This document shows positions 32,686 to 39,305 of a stretch of DNA of 39,305 bases, piece by piece. The notes beneath the pieces are model-generated. The model did no database searches. It was not told the origin of the DNA and was given only the letters and a program-made list of their open reading frames with translations. The stretch lies in the NCBI RefSeq assembly GCF_000282335.1, contig NZ_AKJM01000006.1, positions 1 to 39,305 on the forward strand, read 5' to 3'. Origin of the DNA: Pseudomonas sp. GM48. Its GTDB lineage: Bacteria > Pseudomonadota > Gammaproteobacteria > Pseudomonadales > Pseudomonadaceae. A program made the position numbers and the translations under genes. Each line of letters opens with the position of its first letter. Position 1 is the stretch's first letter.

Positions 32686-33455
32686 TGCGCATCCGCCGGC
32701 AGGTGGATCATGTCGCGGTAGGTTACTTCGCTCTCGTTGAGCCAGCGCTCGATGGCACCGGCATCGACCATGCGCTGCAATTGCGCATCGATCTCGGGCA
32801 TGCGCTTGGCCAATGGCGAGCGCCGTGACACGGCGACCCGCAAATAGTCCACGCTCAATGCCTTGGGCAAGGCGACGATGTCCTGGCCGCCGGGCAGGTT
32901 TTCCACGTACAACTGGCCGGTGCGCCGCTCCTGGGTAATGAAGTCGATGCGCCCGCGAATCAGCTTGCCGAAGTTCTGGTGGCTGTCGGAAACCCATTCG
33001 ATATTGTTGTTGCGTGCGACCATGCGATCGAACTCCACACCGTAGCTCTCGCCGAACAACAGGCCACCGCGGTAATGGGCCAGGTCGTCCAGTTGTTCGA
33101 ACTTCACCGGGTGTTGACGGTTGATGAACAGCGCCACTTCCTCACGCAGTACCGGCACCGTCGAGAACAGCATGCTTTGCTCCCGTTGCGCGGTGCTGTA
33201 GGCCAGCACCACATCGACCCGGCCTTCGGCGGCGTCCAGCAGGCAGCGTTTCCAGTTGCCCAGCACGACCATCTCGACCTCGTAACCCAACTGGCCAAAC
33301 AGGTTTTTCACCACGCTCGGTGCCAGGCCGCGCACCTGTTTGCCATCGCTCCAGGAGATCGGCGGGTACACCGGGTAATCGCAATAGCGAACCTTGTCCG
33401 CCGCGACGGCATGGCCGGCCACCAGCATCGCCAGCAGGCAAAGCCATCGCGCCAT
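32682..33455 (-). CDS. Periplasmic solute-binding protein linked to the sensor kinase
   Basis: A 257-residue SBP family 3-like protein with a signal peptide (MARWLCLLAMLVAGHAVAAD) and the mature opening KVRYCDYPVYPPISWSDGKQV, then a two-lobe fold (RVDVVLAYSTAQREQSMLFS, RGGLLFGESYGVEFD). It has no transporter genes of its own. It sits between aruR (gap 5 bases) and aruS (overlap 4 bases), so it is probably co-made with the kinase as a periplasmic ligand receptor, like TorT with TorS. Alternative: the ligand-binding protein of a distant ABC system. The frame upstream of 33455 lies inside aruR and is discarded. Confidence 0.85.
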   Translation of the reverse strand: MARWLCLLAMLVAGHAVAADKVRYCDYPVYPPISWSDGKQVRGLAPSVVKNLFGQLGYEVEMVVLGNWKRCLLDAAEGRVDVVLAYSTAQREQSMLFSTVPVLREEVALFINRQHPVKFEQLDDLAHYRGGLLFGESYGVEFDRMVARNNNIEWVSDSHQNFGKLIRGRIDFITQERRTGQLYVENLPGGQDIVALPKALSVDYLRVAVSRRSPLAKRMPEIDAQLQRMVDAGAIERWLNESEVTYRDMIHLPADAQ

Positions 33456-33460
33456 CAGGT

Positions 33461-34177
33461 TCAGGCCGCCACGCCGGCGGTGAACAGGTAACCGGCACCG
33501 TGAATGGTGATGATCAATTGGGGTTCGGCCGGATCGTCGTGCAACTTGCGGCGCAGGCGCCCGACCAACACGTCGATGGAGCGGTCGTTGGGCACCCACT
33601 CGCGGTTGCGGATCTGGTCCATCAACTGGTCGCGGCTGAGGGTGTGGCCGCTGTTGCGCAGGAACACACTGAGCAACTGGTACTCGCCGTGGGTCAGCAG
33701 GGTTTCATTGCCGGACGAATCGATCAGGCGACGGCGGTCGGTGTCCAGCGCCCAGTCGGCGAACTGCTTGACCGGTTTGGCCAGCGCAACGGCCGGTTGT
33801 GGTATTTGCGCATGACGTACCCGGCGAATCAGGTTTTTCGCCCGGGACACCAGTTCCCTTGGATTGAGGGGTTTGATCACATAGTCATCGGCGCCGCATT
33901 CGAGGCCGACGATGCGGTCGATTTCATCATTGCGCCCGGTGATCAGGATGATCCCGACTTCCGAGCGCACCCGCAGCTCGCGGGTCAGGGTCAGGCCGTC
34001 CTTGCCCGGCAGGCGGATGTCGAGCATCACCAGGTCCACGGTCTGGCTGGCCAGAAAGGTTTCCGCCAGTTCCGCGGTGGCGGCGCAGTGAACGTCGTAG
34101 CCTTCCTGGGACAGGTAGGCGTGCAGCAGATCGCGAATCAGCGGATCGTCATCGACGATCAGTACCCGAGGAGTCAT
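33461..34177 (-). CDS. aruR: OmpR-family response regulator
   Basis: A 238-residue regulator with receiver domain (1-120; acidic D9-D11, phosphoacceptor D53 in MLDIRLPG, K102 in DYVIKPLN) and a winged-helix DNA-binding domain from about 140 (LLTHGEYQLLSVFLRNSGHT, then RSIDVLVGRLRRKLHDDP). It is followed after 5 bases by the binding protein and kinase, forming a three-gene operon. In P. aeruginosa AruR/AruS control the arginine transaminase pathway, and the same is likely here. The 92-base gap upstream contains a copy of GCTGAACGACTG (34257-34268). Confidence 0.87.
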   Translation of the reverse strand: MTPRVLIVDDDPLIRDLLHAYLSQEGYDVHCAATAELAETFLASQTVDLVMLDIRLPGKDGLTLTRELRVRSEVGIILITGRNDEIDRIVGLECGADDYVIKPLNPRELVSRAKNLIRRVRHAQIPQPAVALAKPVKQFADWALDTDRRRLIDSSGNETLLTHGEYQLLSVFLRNSGHTLSRDQLMDQIRNREWVPNDRSIDVLVGRLRRKLHDDPAEPQLIITIHGAGYLFTAGVAA

Positions 34178-34269
34178 CGCTTGGTGTCCGGCTCAGGCCC
34201 GAAGGCCAGTTTCTTATTAGAGTGTTTTCCTGCATTGGCGCCAGAGAGTATCCAGTGCTGAACGACTGA

Positions 34270-34917
34270 TCAACAGTCGCTCGTCTGTACGCAAAAGCGC
34301 TGGCGTCCGCCGGCCTGCAAACCGTCGACCCAGGCCTCGCAAATCTGGATGCCCTGTTCCGGGGTGAAGGTGCCGGGGTTGAGCCCGGACTCCAGCCACA
34401 AGCCATCGAGCAAGGCGCTGAGGCTGATGGCGGCGAGGTCAGCGTCGAAATTTTCCCAGCCCTCCTCCTGCGCCAGTTCCGCCAGCACCTTGCGCAAGAT
34501 GCCGCGATACTCACCATAGGAATGATCGTGGGCCTGATTGATGGCCTCGGCGGTTTTCACTGCGCCCCAGAATGCCAGCCATGCATCGATCAGTTGCGGA
34601 TCGAGCAATTCGGCGGAAAACGAACCGCGGAAAAACGCCGACAAACGCTCCCGGGCATTCGGTGCAGCCTGCTCCATGGCATCGCGCAGCAGGGTCATGA
34701 CCCGCCCGGTGATTGCCATGTAGGCTTCGGCCACCAGTTCATCCTTGCCGGAATAGTGATGGCTGATCAAACCCACCGAGACCCCGGCCTCGGCGGAAAT
34801 CTTGCGGATCGACGCGCCCTGGAAGCCGTGACGCTTGAGGCACACCAGCGTCGCCTCGATCAGGTTGGCTTTGCGCAACTCCGGTTCCATGCGGGAAAAA
34901 CGGGCTTCCTGGTTCAT
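34270..34917 (-). CDS. TetR-family repressor, BetI-like
   Basis: A 215-residue TetR regulator. The N-terminal helix-turn-helix is IRKISAEAGVSVGLISHHYS, resembling BetI, followed by an all-helical ligand-binding domain. An ATG 9 codons upstream (34944) lacks a ribosome site, while that at 34917 has AAGGAG. It is the first gene upstream of aruR on the same strand. The CTGAAC-N4-GTACAG dyad 53 bases before it, similar to the one before the crotonase gene, suggests autoregulation and control of the CoA/arginine operon. BetI proteins respond to choline; the ligand here is unknown and may be an acyl-CoA or an arginine derivative. Confidence 0.88.
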   Translation of the reverse strand: MNQEARFSRMEPELRKANLIEATLVCLKRHGFQGASIRKISAEAGVSVGLISHHYSGKDELVAEAYMAITGRVMTLLRDAMEQAAPNARERLSAFFRGSFSAELLDPQLIDAWLAFWGAVKTAEAINQAHDHSYGEYRGILRKVLAELAQEEGWENFDADLAAISLSALLDGLWLESGLNPGTFTPEQGIQICEAWVDGLQAGGRQRFCVQTSDC

Positions 34918-34969
34918 GGGCGACACGCTCCTTGGTTCAATCATTGGGGCTCACGCGGTCAGGCGGCGA

Positions 34970-34987
34970 GCTGAACGACTGTACAGC
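34970..34987. promoter_or_regulatory. Candidate autoregulatory operator of the TetR gene
   Basis: GCTGAACGACTGTACAGC is an imperfect palindrome with 6 of 9 pairs matching (CTGAAC-N4-GTACAG). It shares CTGAAC-N4-GT-N2-AG with the site at 28526-28545 and lies 53 bases before the TetR start. A 12-base part of it (GCTGAACGACTG) recurs at 34257-34268, upstream of aruR. Confidence 0.4.
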
Positions 34988-35040
34988 AAGAGCGGGCCAT
35001 TTCTCCAGTCAGTTGCCAGTCTTATAGACCGTGGCGCGCC

Positions 35041-35116
35041 CTTCGCGAGCAAGCCCGCTCCCACAGGGTTTAGCGTACGACGCAAATCCCCTGTGGGAGC
35101 GGGCTTGCTCGCGAAG
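35041..35116. repeat. REP inverted pair, diverging arrangement
   Basis: Here the two copies point in the opposite way to the other pairs: CTTCGCGAGCAAGCCCGCTC (35041) precedes GTGGGAGCGGGCTTGCTCGC (35094), with only about 22 bases between. It lies between the class II aldolase gene and the TetR gene, 29 bases after the aldolase stop. Confidence 0.9.
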
Positions 35117-35145
35117 AGGCCGGCTCAAACAACACAGAACCCGGA

Positions 35146-35934
35146 TCAGTCGCGATACCCCGGCGCCACCCGATCCAGCATCCGCAACAACGCAGCCCAG
35201 GCCAGTTGCATGGCATCCGGATCGTTCAACTCGCCTTCTTCCAACGGCCGCCCCGGATCATTGAACTGCCGCTCGGTATGCGCGCAGACCTCATGCGACG
35301 GCAGAACAACTTCACCGGCAGCTTGCGCGGCCAACTGGATTTCACAGGCCTTTTCCAGGTAGTACATGCGCAGGAACGCCTGGCTCACTGTCTCGCCCAC
35401 CGTCAGCAACCCATGGTTGCGCAGCATCAGTACCGATTTGTCACCCAAATCCGCCACCAGCCGTTGCTGCTCACTGAGGTCCAGCGCCACGCCTTCGTAG
35501 TCGTGATAAGCGACGCGACCATAGAACTCCATGGAAATCTGGTTCACAGGCAACAACCCGCACTTCAGCGCCGCCACCGCGCACCCGGATTTGGTGTGGG
35601 TGTGCAGCACACATTGCGCATCCTCACGGGCACCGTGGATGGCACTGTGAATCACAAAACCGGCCGGATTGACCGGGTACGGCGACGACTCCACAGCGTG
35701 GCCATCGAGGTCGATCTTGACCAGATTGGACGCGCTGATCTCATCGAACATCAGCCCGTACGGGTTGATCAGAAAGTGATGCTCCGGCCCCGGAATGCGC
35801 ACCGAGATGTGGGTGAAGATCAAATCGGTCATGCGAAAGTGCGCAATCAGGCGGTAGCAGGCCGCCAGTTCCTCACGCAGGCGCTGCTCGGTGGCGCTGC
35901 GCTCAGGGGCCAGGTGGCTGGCGATGTTGTTCAT
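35146..35934 (-). CDS. Class II aldolase/adducin-family protein
   Basis: A 262-residue protein of the class II aldolase/adducin N-terminal fold. The zinc ligands are visible as HTHTKSG (His-x-His) and, in the second half, LRNHGLLTVG. The phosphate-type pocket seems altered, and the group includes members of unknown reaction besides L-fuculose-phosphate and ribulose-phosphate aldolases, so no substrate is named. It starts 74 bases after the polyamine-type binding protein on the same strand and probably shares its transcript. It does not resemble sugar kinases or isomerases of known aldolase operons, and none are near. Confidence 0.85.
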   Translation of the reverse strand: MNNIASHLAPERSATEQRLREELAACYRLIAHFRMTDLIFTHISVRIPGPEHHFLINPYGLMFDEISASNLVKIDLDGHAVESSPYPVNPAGFVIHSAIHGAREDAQCVLHTHTKSGCAVAALKCGLLPVNQISMEFYGRVAYHDYEGVALDLSEQQRLVADLGDKSVLMLRNHGLLTVGETVSQAFLRMYYLEKACEIQLAAQAAGEVVLPSHEVCAHTERQFNDPGRPLEEGELNDPDAMQLAWAALLRMLDRVAPGYRD

Positions 35935-36008
35935 GGTCGTGGTTCTCCAGGCTGATCGGCTGGGCAGACAGTAAGGCTGGACGCTTGGACACGTCCAGCC
36001 ATCCGCGT

Positions 36009-37058
36009 TTATTTACTGGCCCAGGCGTTGAAGCGCTCTTCCAGCTCTTCCCCATGATCGACCCAGAAGCCGACGTTCATCGACAGCGCGCCCTTGAGGT
36101 TCTGCGGCGCGGTGGGCACCCATTGCGCCAGCTTGTCGTCGAGCCGTGCGGCGGCCTGGATGTTGGTCGGGCCGTAAGGGATCTGCTGCACGTAGTTGAC
36201 CTGGGCGTCCGGCTGGTTGGCGAACGCGATGAAACGCTTGGCCTGATCCACATGTCTGGAGCCCTTGATGATCGCCCAGTAATCCATGCCGTACAGGCTG
36301 CCGGGCCAGACCAGGCCAAGGTGACTGCCTTTCTGCGCGGCGTCGGCGATGCGCCCGCTGTAGGTCGAAGTCATCACCACATCGCCGGCGGTCAGCCATT
36401 GCGGCGGTTGCGCGCCGGCCTCCCACCACTGGATGTAAGGCTTGAGTTCAGTGAGTTTGGCAAATGCCCGGTCCACGCCTTGCGGGGTGCCGAGTACTTT
36501 GTAGACGTCTTCGGTCTTGACCCCGTCCGCCAGCAAGGCGAACTCCAGGTTGTACACCGCGCGTTTACGCAATCCACGTTTGCCGGGGGTTTTCTTCACG
36601 TCCCAGAAGTCTGCCCACGAGGTCGGGGCCTGGGCCAGTTTGTCGGTGTCGTAGGCAATCGCCACGCTCCACACCAGCGCCGCAGACCCGCATTCCTGTG
36701 CCGCTTCGGGGATCAACTGGTCGGCGTGGCCCAGACGGGTCCAGTCCAGCCGCTCGTACATGCCTTCCTCACAGCCGCGCATCAAGTCCGGGCCTTCGAT
36801 CTGCACCACGTCCCAGTCGACGTTGCCGGTGTCGACCATCACTTTGATTTTGGCCATCTCGCCGTTGTATTCGCTCTGGATCACTTTGCTTTGATCCACG
36901 GCGGCGAACGGTTGAAAGAACGCCACGTCCTGGGCTTTTTGTCCGGCTCCGCCGTAACCGACCACCACCATGTCCGATGCTGCCTGGGTGTTGCCCAGAC
37001 CTAAGGCGCAGGTCAGCACCAAAGGATAAAAACCGTGCTTGAGCGTTTTCGATGTCAT
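36009..37058 (-). CDS. Polyamine-type ABC substrate-binding protein (PotD/PotF-like)
   Basis: A 349-residue periplasmic protein with signal peptide (MTSKTLKHGFYPLVLTCALGLGNTQAASD) and the SBP family 1/8 fold of spermidine/putrescine-binding proteins. Visible family features are VVVGYGGAGQKAQDVAFFQPF, TGNVDWDVVQIEGPDL, and the WADFWDVKKTPGKRGLR segment. No permease or ATPase genes accompany it in the window, so its transporter parts are elsewhere, possibly beyond the right edge. It diverges from the flavoprotein gene at 37373, with the AT-rich dyad between them. Confidence 0.9.
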   Translation of the reverse strand: MTSKTLKHGFYPLVLTCALGLGNTQAASDMVVVGYGGAGQKAQDVAFFQPFAAVDQSKVIQSEYNGEMAKIKVMVDTGNVDWDVVQIEGPDLMRGCEEGMYERLDWTRLGHADQLIPEAAQECGSAALVWSVAIAYDTDKLAQAPTSWADFWDVKKTPGKRGLRKRAVYNLEFALLADGVKTEDVYKVLGTPQGVDRAFAKLTELKPYIQWWEAGAQPPQWLTAGDVVMTSTYSGRIADAAQKGSHLGLVWPGSLYGMDYWAIIKGSRHVDQAKRFIAFANQPDAQVNYVQQIPYGPTNIQAAARLDDKLAQWVPTAPQNLKGALSMNVGFWVDHGEELEERFNAWASK

Positions 37059-37167
37059 CAGTGGTTCCTCTTGCAGGTGCCCGGCGGACAGATGCCGCTC
37101 AGGCCCTTTTTTATTGTTGTGAGGTAAGCCCCAGGAGCGGGCTCGAAACGAAATTACTGCAAGGCAA

Positions 37168-37194
37168 AGTAAAAAAACAAGTTGATTTTTTACT
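37168..37194. promoter_or_regulatory. Perfect AT-rich inverted repeat between divergent genes
   Basis: Arms AGTAAAAAA and TTTTTTACT are exact 9-base inverted complements separated by 9 bases (ACAAGTTGA). Such a dyad midway between divergent genes is typical of a regulator site controlling both. Chance is less likely in a GC-rich genome, although A/T runs lower its specificity. Confidence 0.45.
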
Positions 37195-37242
37195 GAAGGT
37201 AAATTTCTATAGGCTAAAATAACAACACAGAAAACCTGATAC

Positions 37243-37346
37243 CTCTGTAGGAGCGAGCTTGCTCGCGATGGACGTTAACGATTACGCGTGTTGTCTGGAT
37301 GAACACGTCGCCCTCAAGTCCATCGCGAGCGAGCTCGCTCCTACAG
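37243..37346. repeat. REP inverted pair in the leader of the flavoprotein gene
   Basis: CTCTGTAGGAGCGAGCTTGC begins at 37243 and the inverted copy GCGAGCGAGCTCGCTCCTAC ends near 37345, with a spacer of about 55 bases. It is the GTAGGAGCGAGC variant. It lies 27 bases before the flavoprotein ATG, so any transcript from the divergent promoter carries it in the 5' leader, an unusual position. Confidence 0.88.
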
Positions 37347-37372
37347 GTCAGCCTGCCTGGAGTAACCGCACC

Positions 37373-39305
37373 ATGCCGACCTCGACACCTGCCTTCGCGC
37401 ACCTGTTCGAACCCCTGGAGATCCGTGGCAAGCGCCTGAAAAACCGCATCATGTCCAGCGGGCACGATACGTCGATGCCCACCGACAACCTGGTCAATGA
37501 ACAATTGATCGCCTATCACCGGGCACGTGCCGAAGGCGGTGCCGGGCTGATCGTGCTGCAAGTGGCCGGCGTGCATGACAGTGCGCGCTACACCTCCCAC
37601 GTGCTGATGGCCACCGACGATGCGTGCATCGAGGGCTACCGCAAACTGGCGCAAACCTGCCATGCCCACGGCACCGTGGTGTTGTCCCAGGTGTTCCATC
37701 CGGGGCGGGAGATCATGGAGTCCAGTGATGGACTGCTGGCGGTGGCCTACTCCGCATCCTCAGTGCCCAACGAACGCTTCCGCGTGATGCCCCGCGCACT
37801 CGATCAGGCAATGATCGACGAAATCGTCGCCGGTTATGCCGCTGCGGCCCGGCGTCTGCATCAGGCTGGAATCGATGGCGTCGAGGTCGTGGCCAGCCAC
37901 GGTTACCTGCCGGCGCAATTCATCAATCCGCGGGTCAACCGGCGTACCGATGGCTACAACGGTGAGCTGGAGCAGCGCTTGCGTTTCCTGCGTGAAGTCA
38001 TCAAAGCCGTGCGTGCGGCGACCGATGAGCAGTTCATCATTGGCCTGCGCATTTCCGCCGACGAGCGCGACCCCGAAGGCCTGACCGAAGACGAATCCCT
38101 GGCCGCCGTACAGTCGTTGCAAACGCAGCTCGATTACGTGCACATCGTCGCCGGTACTTCGGCGTCGCTGGGTGGCGCGGTGCATATCGTACCGCCGATG
38201 GCGATAGAAGCGGCGTACCTGGCCAAGGAAGCCGGGACGTTCAAGGCAAGTTTGAACATTCCGTTGTTCGTCACCGGACGTATCAACCAGCCCCAGGAAG
38301 CCGAACTGATTCTGGCCCGGGGACAGGCCGATGTCTGCGGCATGACCCGGGCACTGATCTGCGATCCGCAAATGCCCAACAAGACCGACACCGGCCGCGT
38401 TGAAGATGTGCGCGCCTGCATCGCCTGCAATCAGGCGTGCATCGGGCACTTTCACAAGGGCTTGCCGATTTCCTGCATCCAGCACCCGGAAACCGGTCGC
38501 GAGCTGATTTTTGCTGAACGCCGACAAGCGATAAATCGCAAACGCATCATGATCGCCGGCGGCGGCCCGGCCGGCATGAAAGCCGCCGCTGTCGCGGCCC
38601 AGCGTGGACATGACGTGACCCTGTACGAAGCCGGTTCACAACTGGGCGGTCAGGTGTTGCTCGCGCAGTTGCTGCCACGGCGCAGTGAGTTTGGCGGTGC
38701 CAGCACCAACCTGCAGCGGGAAATGGAGCTGGCCGGCGTGCGCGTGGTGCGCAACACCCGAGTCGACCGTGCGTTGGTGGAAAGAGAAAAACCGGACATG
38801 GTGATCGTCGCTACCGGTGCCGAGCCTTACTGGCCGCCCTTCGAACGCGGCGGTGAGTTGCAGGTGGTGGACGCCTGGCAAGTGCTGCGCGATGAAGTAC
38901 AGATCGGCCGCTCGGTGGTGGTGGTCGACTGGCGCTGCGACTGGATCGGCCCCGGCATCGCCGAACGTCTGGTTCGCGCCGGGCATCAGGTGCAACTGGC
39001 GGTCAACGGCACCCATTGCGGGGAAAACCTGCCGCTGTACGTACGCGATCAACTGGCCGGCGAACTGCATAAACTGGACGTGCCGATCACACCGTATGCG
39101 CGCTTGTACGGCTGCGATGACAACACCGTCTACCTGCAACACACCGCCAGTGGCGAACCGATGCTGATGGAAAACATCGATACGCTGGTGTTGTGCCAGG
39201 GCCATCAACCGGTGGATACCCTGGGCGCCGAACTGCAAGGGCTGGTTGAGTTTCGCCGCATCGGCGACTGCCTGGCGCCGCGCACCGCCGAAGAAGCGAT
39301 TTATG
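37373..39305 (+). CDS. Old-yellow-enzyme-type Fe-S flavoprotein oxidoreductase, 3' end missing
   Basis: The first 644 codons of an FMN/FAD/[4Fe-4S] oxidoreductase of the 2,4-dienoyl-CoA reductase/trimethylamine-dehydrogenase family, whose members usually have about 650-730 residues, so only the end is missing. The N-terminal TIM barrel (FMN) starts LFEPLEIRGKRLKNRI, with the active-site region HGYLPAQFINPRVNRRTD. The cluster cysteines are C349, C352, C356 and C368. A Rossmann domain follows with GGGPAG at 396-401. Related proteins demethylate N-methylated amino acids or betaines (stachydrine, dimethylglycine) as well as reducing dienoyl-CoA; the substrate here is not fixed. The ATG at 37373 has GGAG upstream. 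No stop is reached by 39305. Confidence 0.9.
   Translation, partial: MPTSTPAFAHLFEPLEIRGKRLKNRIMSSGHDTSMPTDNLVNEQLIAYHRARAEGGAGLIVLQVAGVHDSARYTSHVLMATDDACIEGYRKLAQTCHAHGTVVLSQVFHPGREIMESSDGLLAVAYSASSVPNERFRVMPRALDQAMIDEIVAGYAAAARRLHQAGIDGVEVVASHGYLPAQFINPRVNRRTDGYNGELEQRLRFLREVIKAVRAATDEQFIIGLRISADERDPEGLTEDESLAAVQSLQTQLDYVHIVAGTSASLGGAVHIVPPMAIEAAYLAKEAGTFKASLNIPLFVTGRINQPQEAELILARGQADVCGMTRALICDPQMPNKTDTGRVEDVRACIACNQACIGHFHKGLPISCIQHPETGRELIFAERRQAINRKRIMIAGGGPAGMKAAAVAAQRGHDVTLYEAGSQLGGQVLLAQLLPRRSEFGGASTNLQREMELAGVRVVRNTRVDRALVEREKPDMVIVATGAEPYWPPFERGGELQVVDAWQVLRDEVQIGRSVVVVDWRCDWIGPGIAERLVRAGHQVQLAVNGTHCGENLPLYVRDQLAGELHKLDVPITPYARLYGCDDNTVYLQHTASGEPMLMENIDTLVLCQGHQPVDTLGAELQGLVEFRRIGDCLAPRTAEEAIY

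Larger units (their letters stand above)
37059..37372. other. Divergent intergenic region between the binding protein and the flavoprotein
   Basis: This 314-base region has GC-poor stretches around 37165-37220 with a perfect inverted repeat (37168-37194) and a REP pair (37243-37346) within the leader of the flavoprotein gene. No gene was recognised. It probably holds both divergent promoters. Confidence 0.65.

Noticed and set aside
6456..37346. Recurrent short palindromes as a possible CRISPR array
   Set aside because: Repeats occur as isolated inverted pairs kilobases apart, with no regular spacers and no cas genes; they are REP elements.
37214..38611. Minus-strand open frames near the right end
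   Set aside because: They lie antisense to the plus-strand flavoprotein, whose TIM barrel, Fe-S cysteines and Rossmann motif are clear in the other frame.

Overview
The window looks like chromosomal DNA of a Pseudomonas of the P. fluorescens/P. putida type. The grounds are a GC-rich sequence with long tight same-strand operons, protein families and gene order familiar from Pseudomonas, and eight copies of a Pseudomonas-type REP palindrome (core GAGCGGGCTTGCTCGCGA or GAGCGAGCTTGCTCGCGA) in the gaps between genes. I see no insertion sequence, phage, CRISPR array, tRNA or rRNA. All genes lie on the minus strand except the last, which is on the plus strand and is cut by the window end.

Region 1 (545-6321, minus) is a hydroquinone catabolic operon with the order of the hapCDEFG cluster of P. 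fluorescens ACB: two-subunit hydroquinone 1,2-dioxygenase, 4-hydroxymuconic semialdehyde dehydrogenase, maleylacetate reductase, an intradiol (hydroxyquinol-type) dioxygenase, then a YciI-like protein and a Rieske ferredoxin. The hapA/hapB genes, which make hydroquinone from 4-hydroxyacetophenone, are absent. A LysR regulator (6562-7491) lies directly upstream. Region 2 (7670-13749) encodes an outer-membrane porin, a Tat-dependent substrate-binding protein and a complete Liv-type ABC importer. The hap operon and the porin operon carry the same 51-bp promoter-upstream element, centred on a LysR-type dyad at the same distance from matching -35/-10 boxes. I infer that one regulator controls uptake and degradation together.

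Region 3 (14094-20025) is a dipeptide/opine-type ABC importer with a flavodoxin-fold quinone reductase as its last gene. Region 4 (20123-28474) is an extended arginine-transaminase operon: PaaG-like crotonase, acyl-CoA dehydrogenase, NDP-forming acyl-CoA ligase, AruI-like 2-ketoarginine decarboxylase, AruH-like arginine:pyruvate transaminase and an aldehyde dehydrogenase. Region 5 (28809-34917) holds an amino-acid permease with a candidate leader peptide and structured 5' leader, a sensor/periplasmic-binding-protein/response-regulator trio (AruS, SBP, AruR) and a TetR regulator. A candidate TetR operator sits between the -35 and -10 boxes of the region 4 operon, and a similar site precedes the tetR gene.

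Region 6 (35146-39305) has a class II aldolase-like gene and an orphan polyamine-type binding protein. These diverge from an old-yellow-enzyme/2,4-dienoyl-CoA-reductase-type iron-sulfur flavoprotein that runs off the end. The intergenic space between them holds an AT-rich perfect inverted repeat.

No wholly unknown gene family stands out. The newest-looking items are regulatory (shared LysR element, permease leader, TetR sites) and the CoA-dependent enzymes built into the arginine-transaminase operon. All assignments rest on reading the sequence and on remembered family knowledge; no database search was possible.
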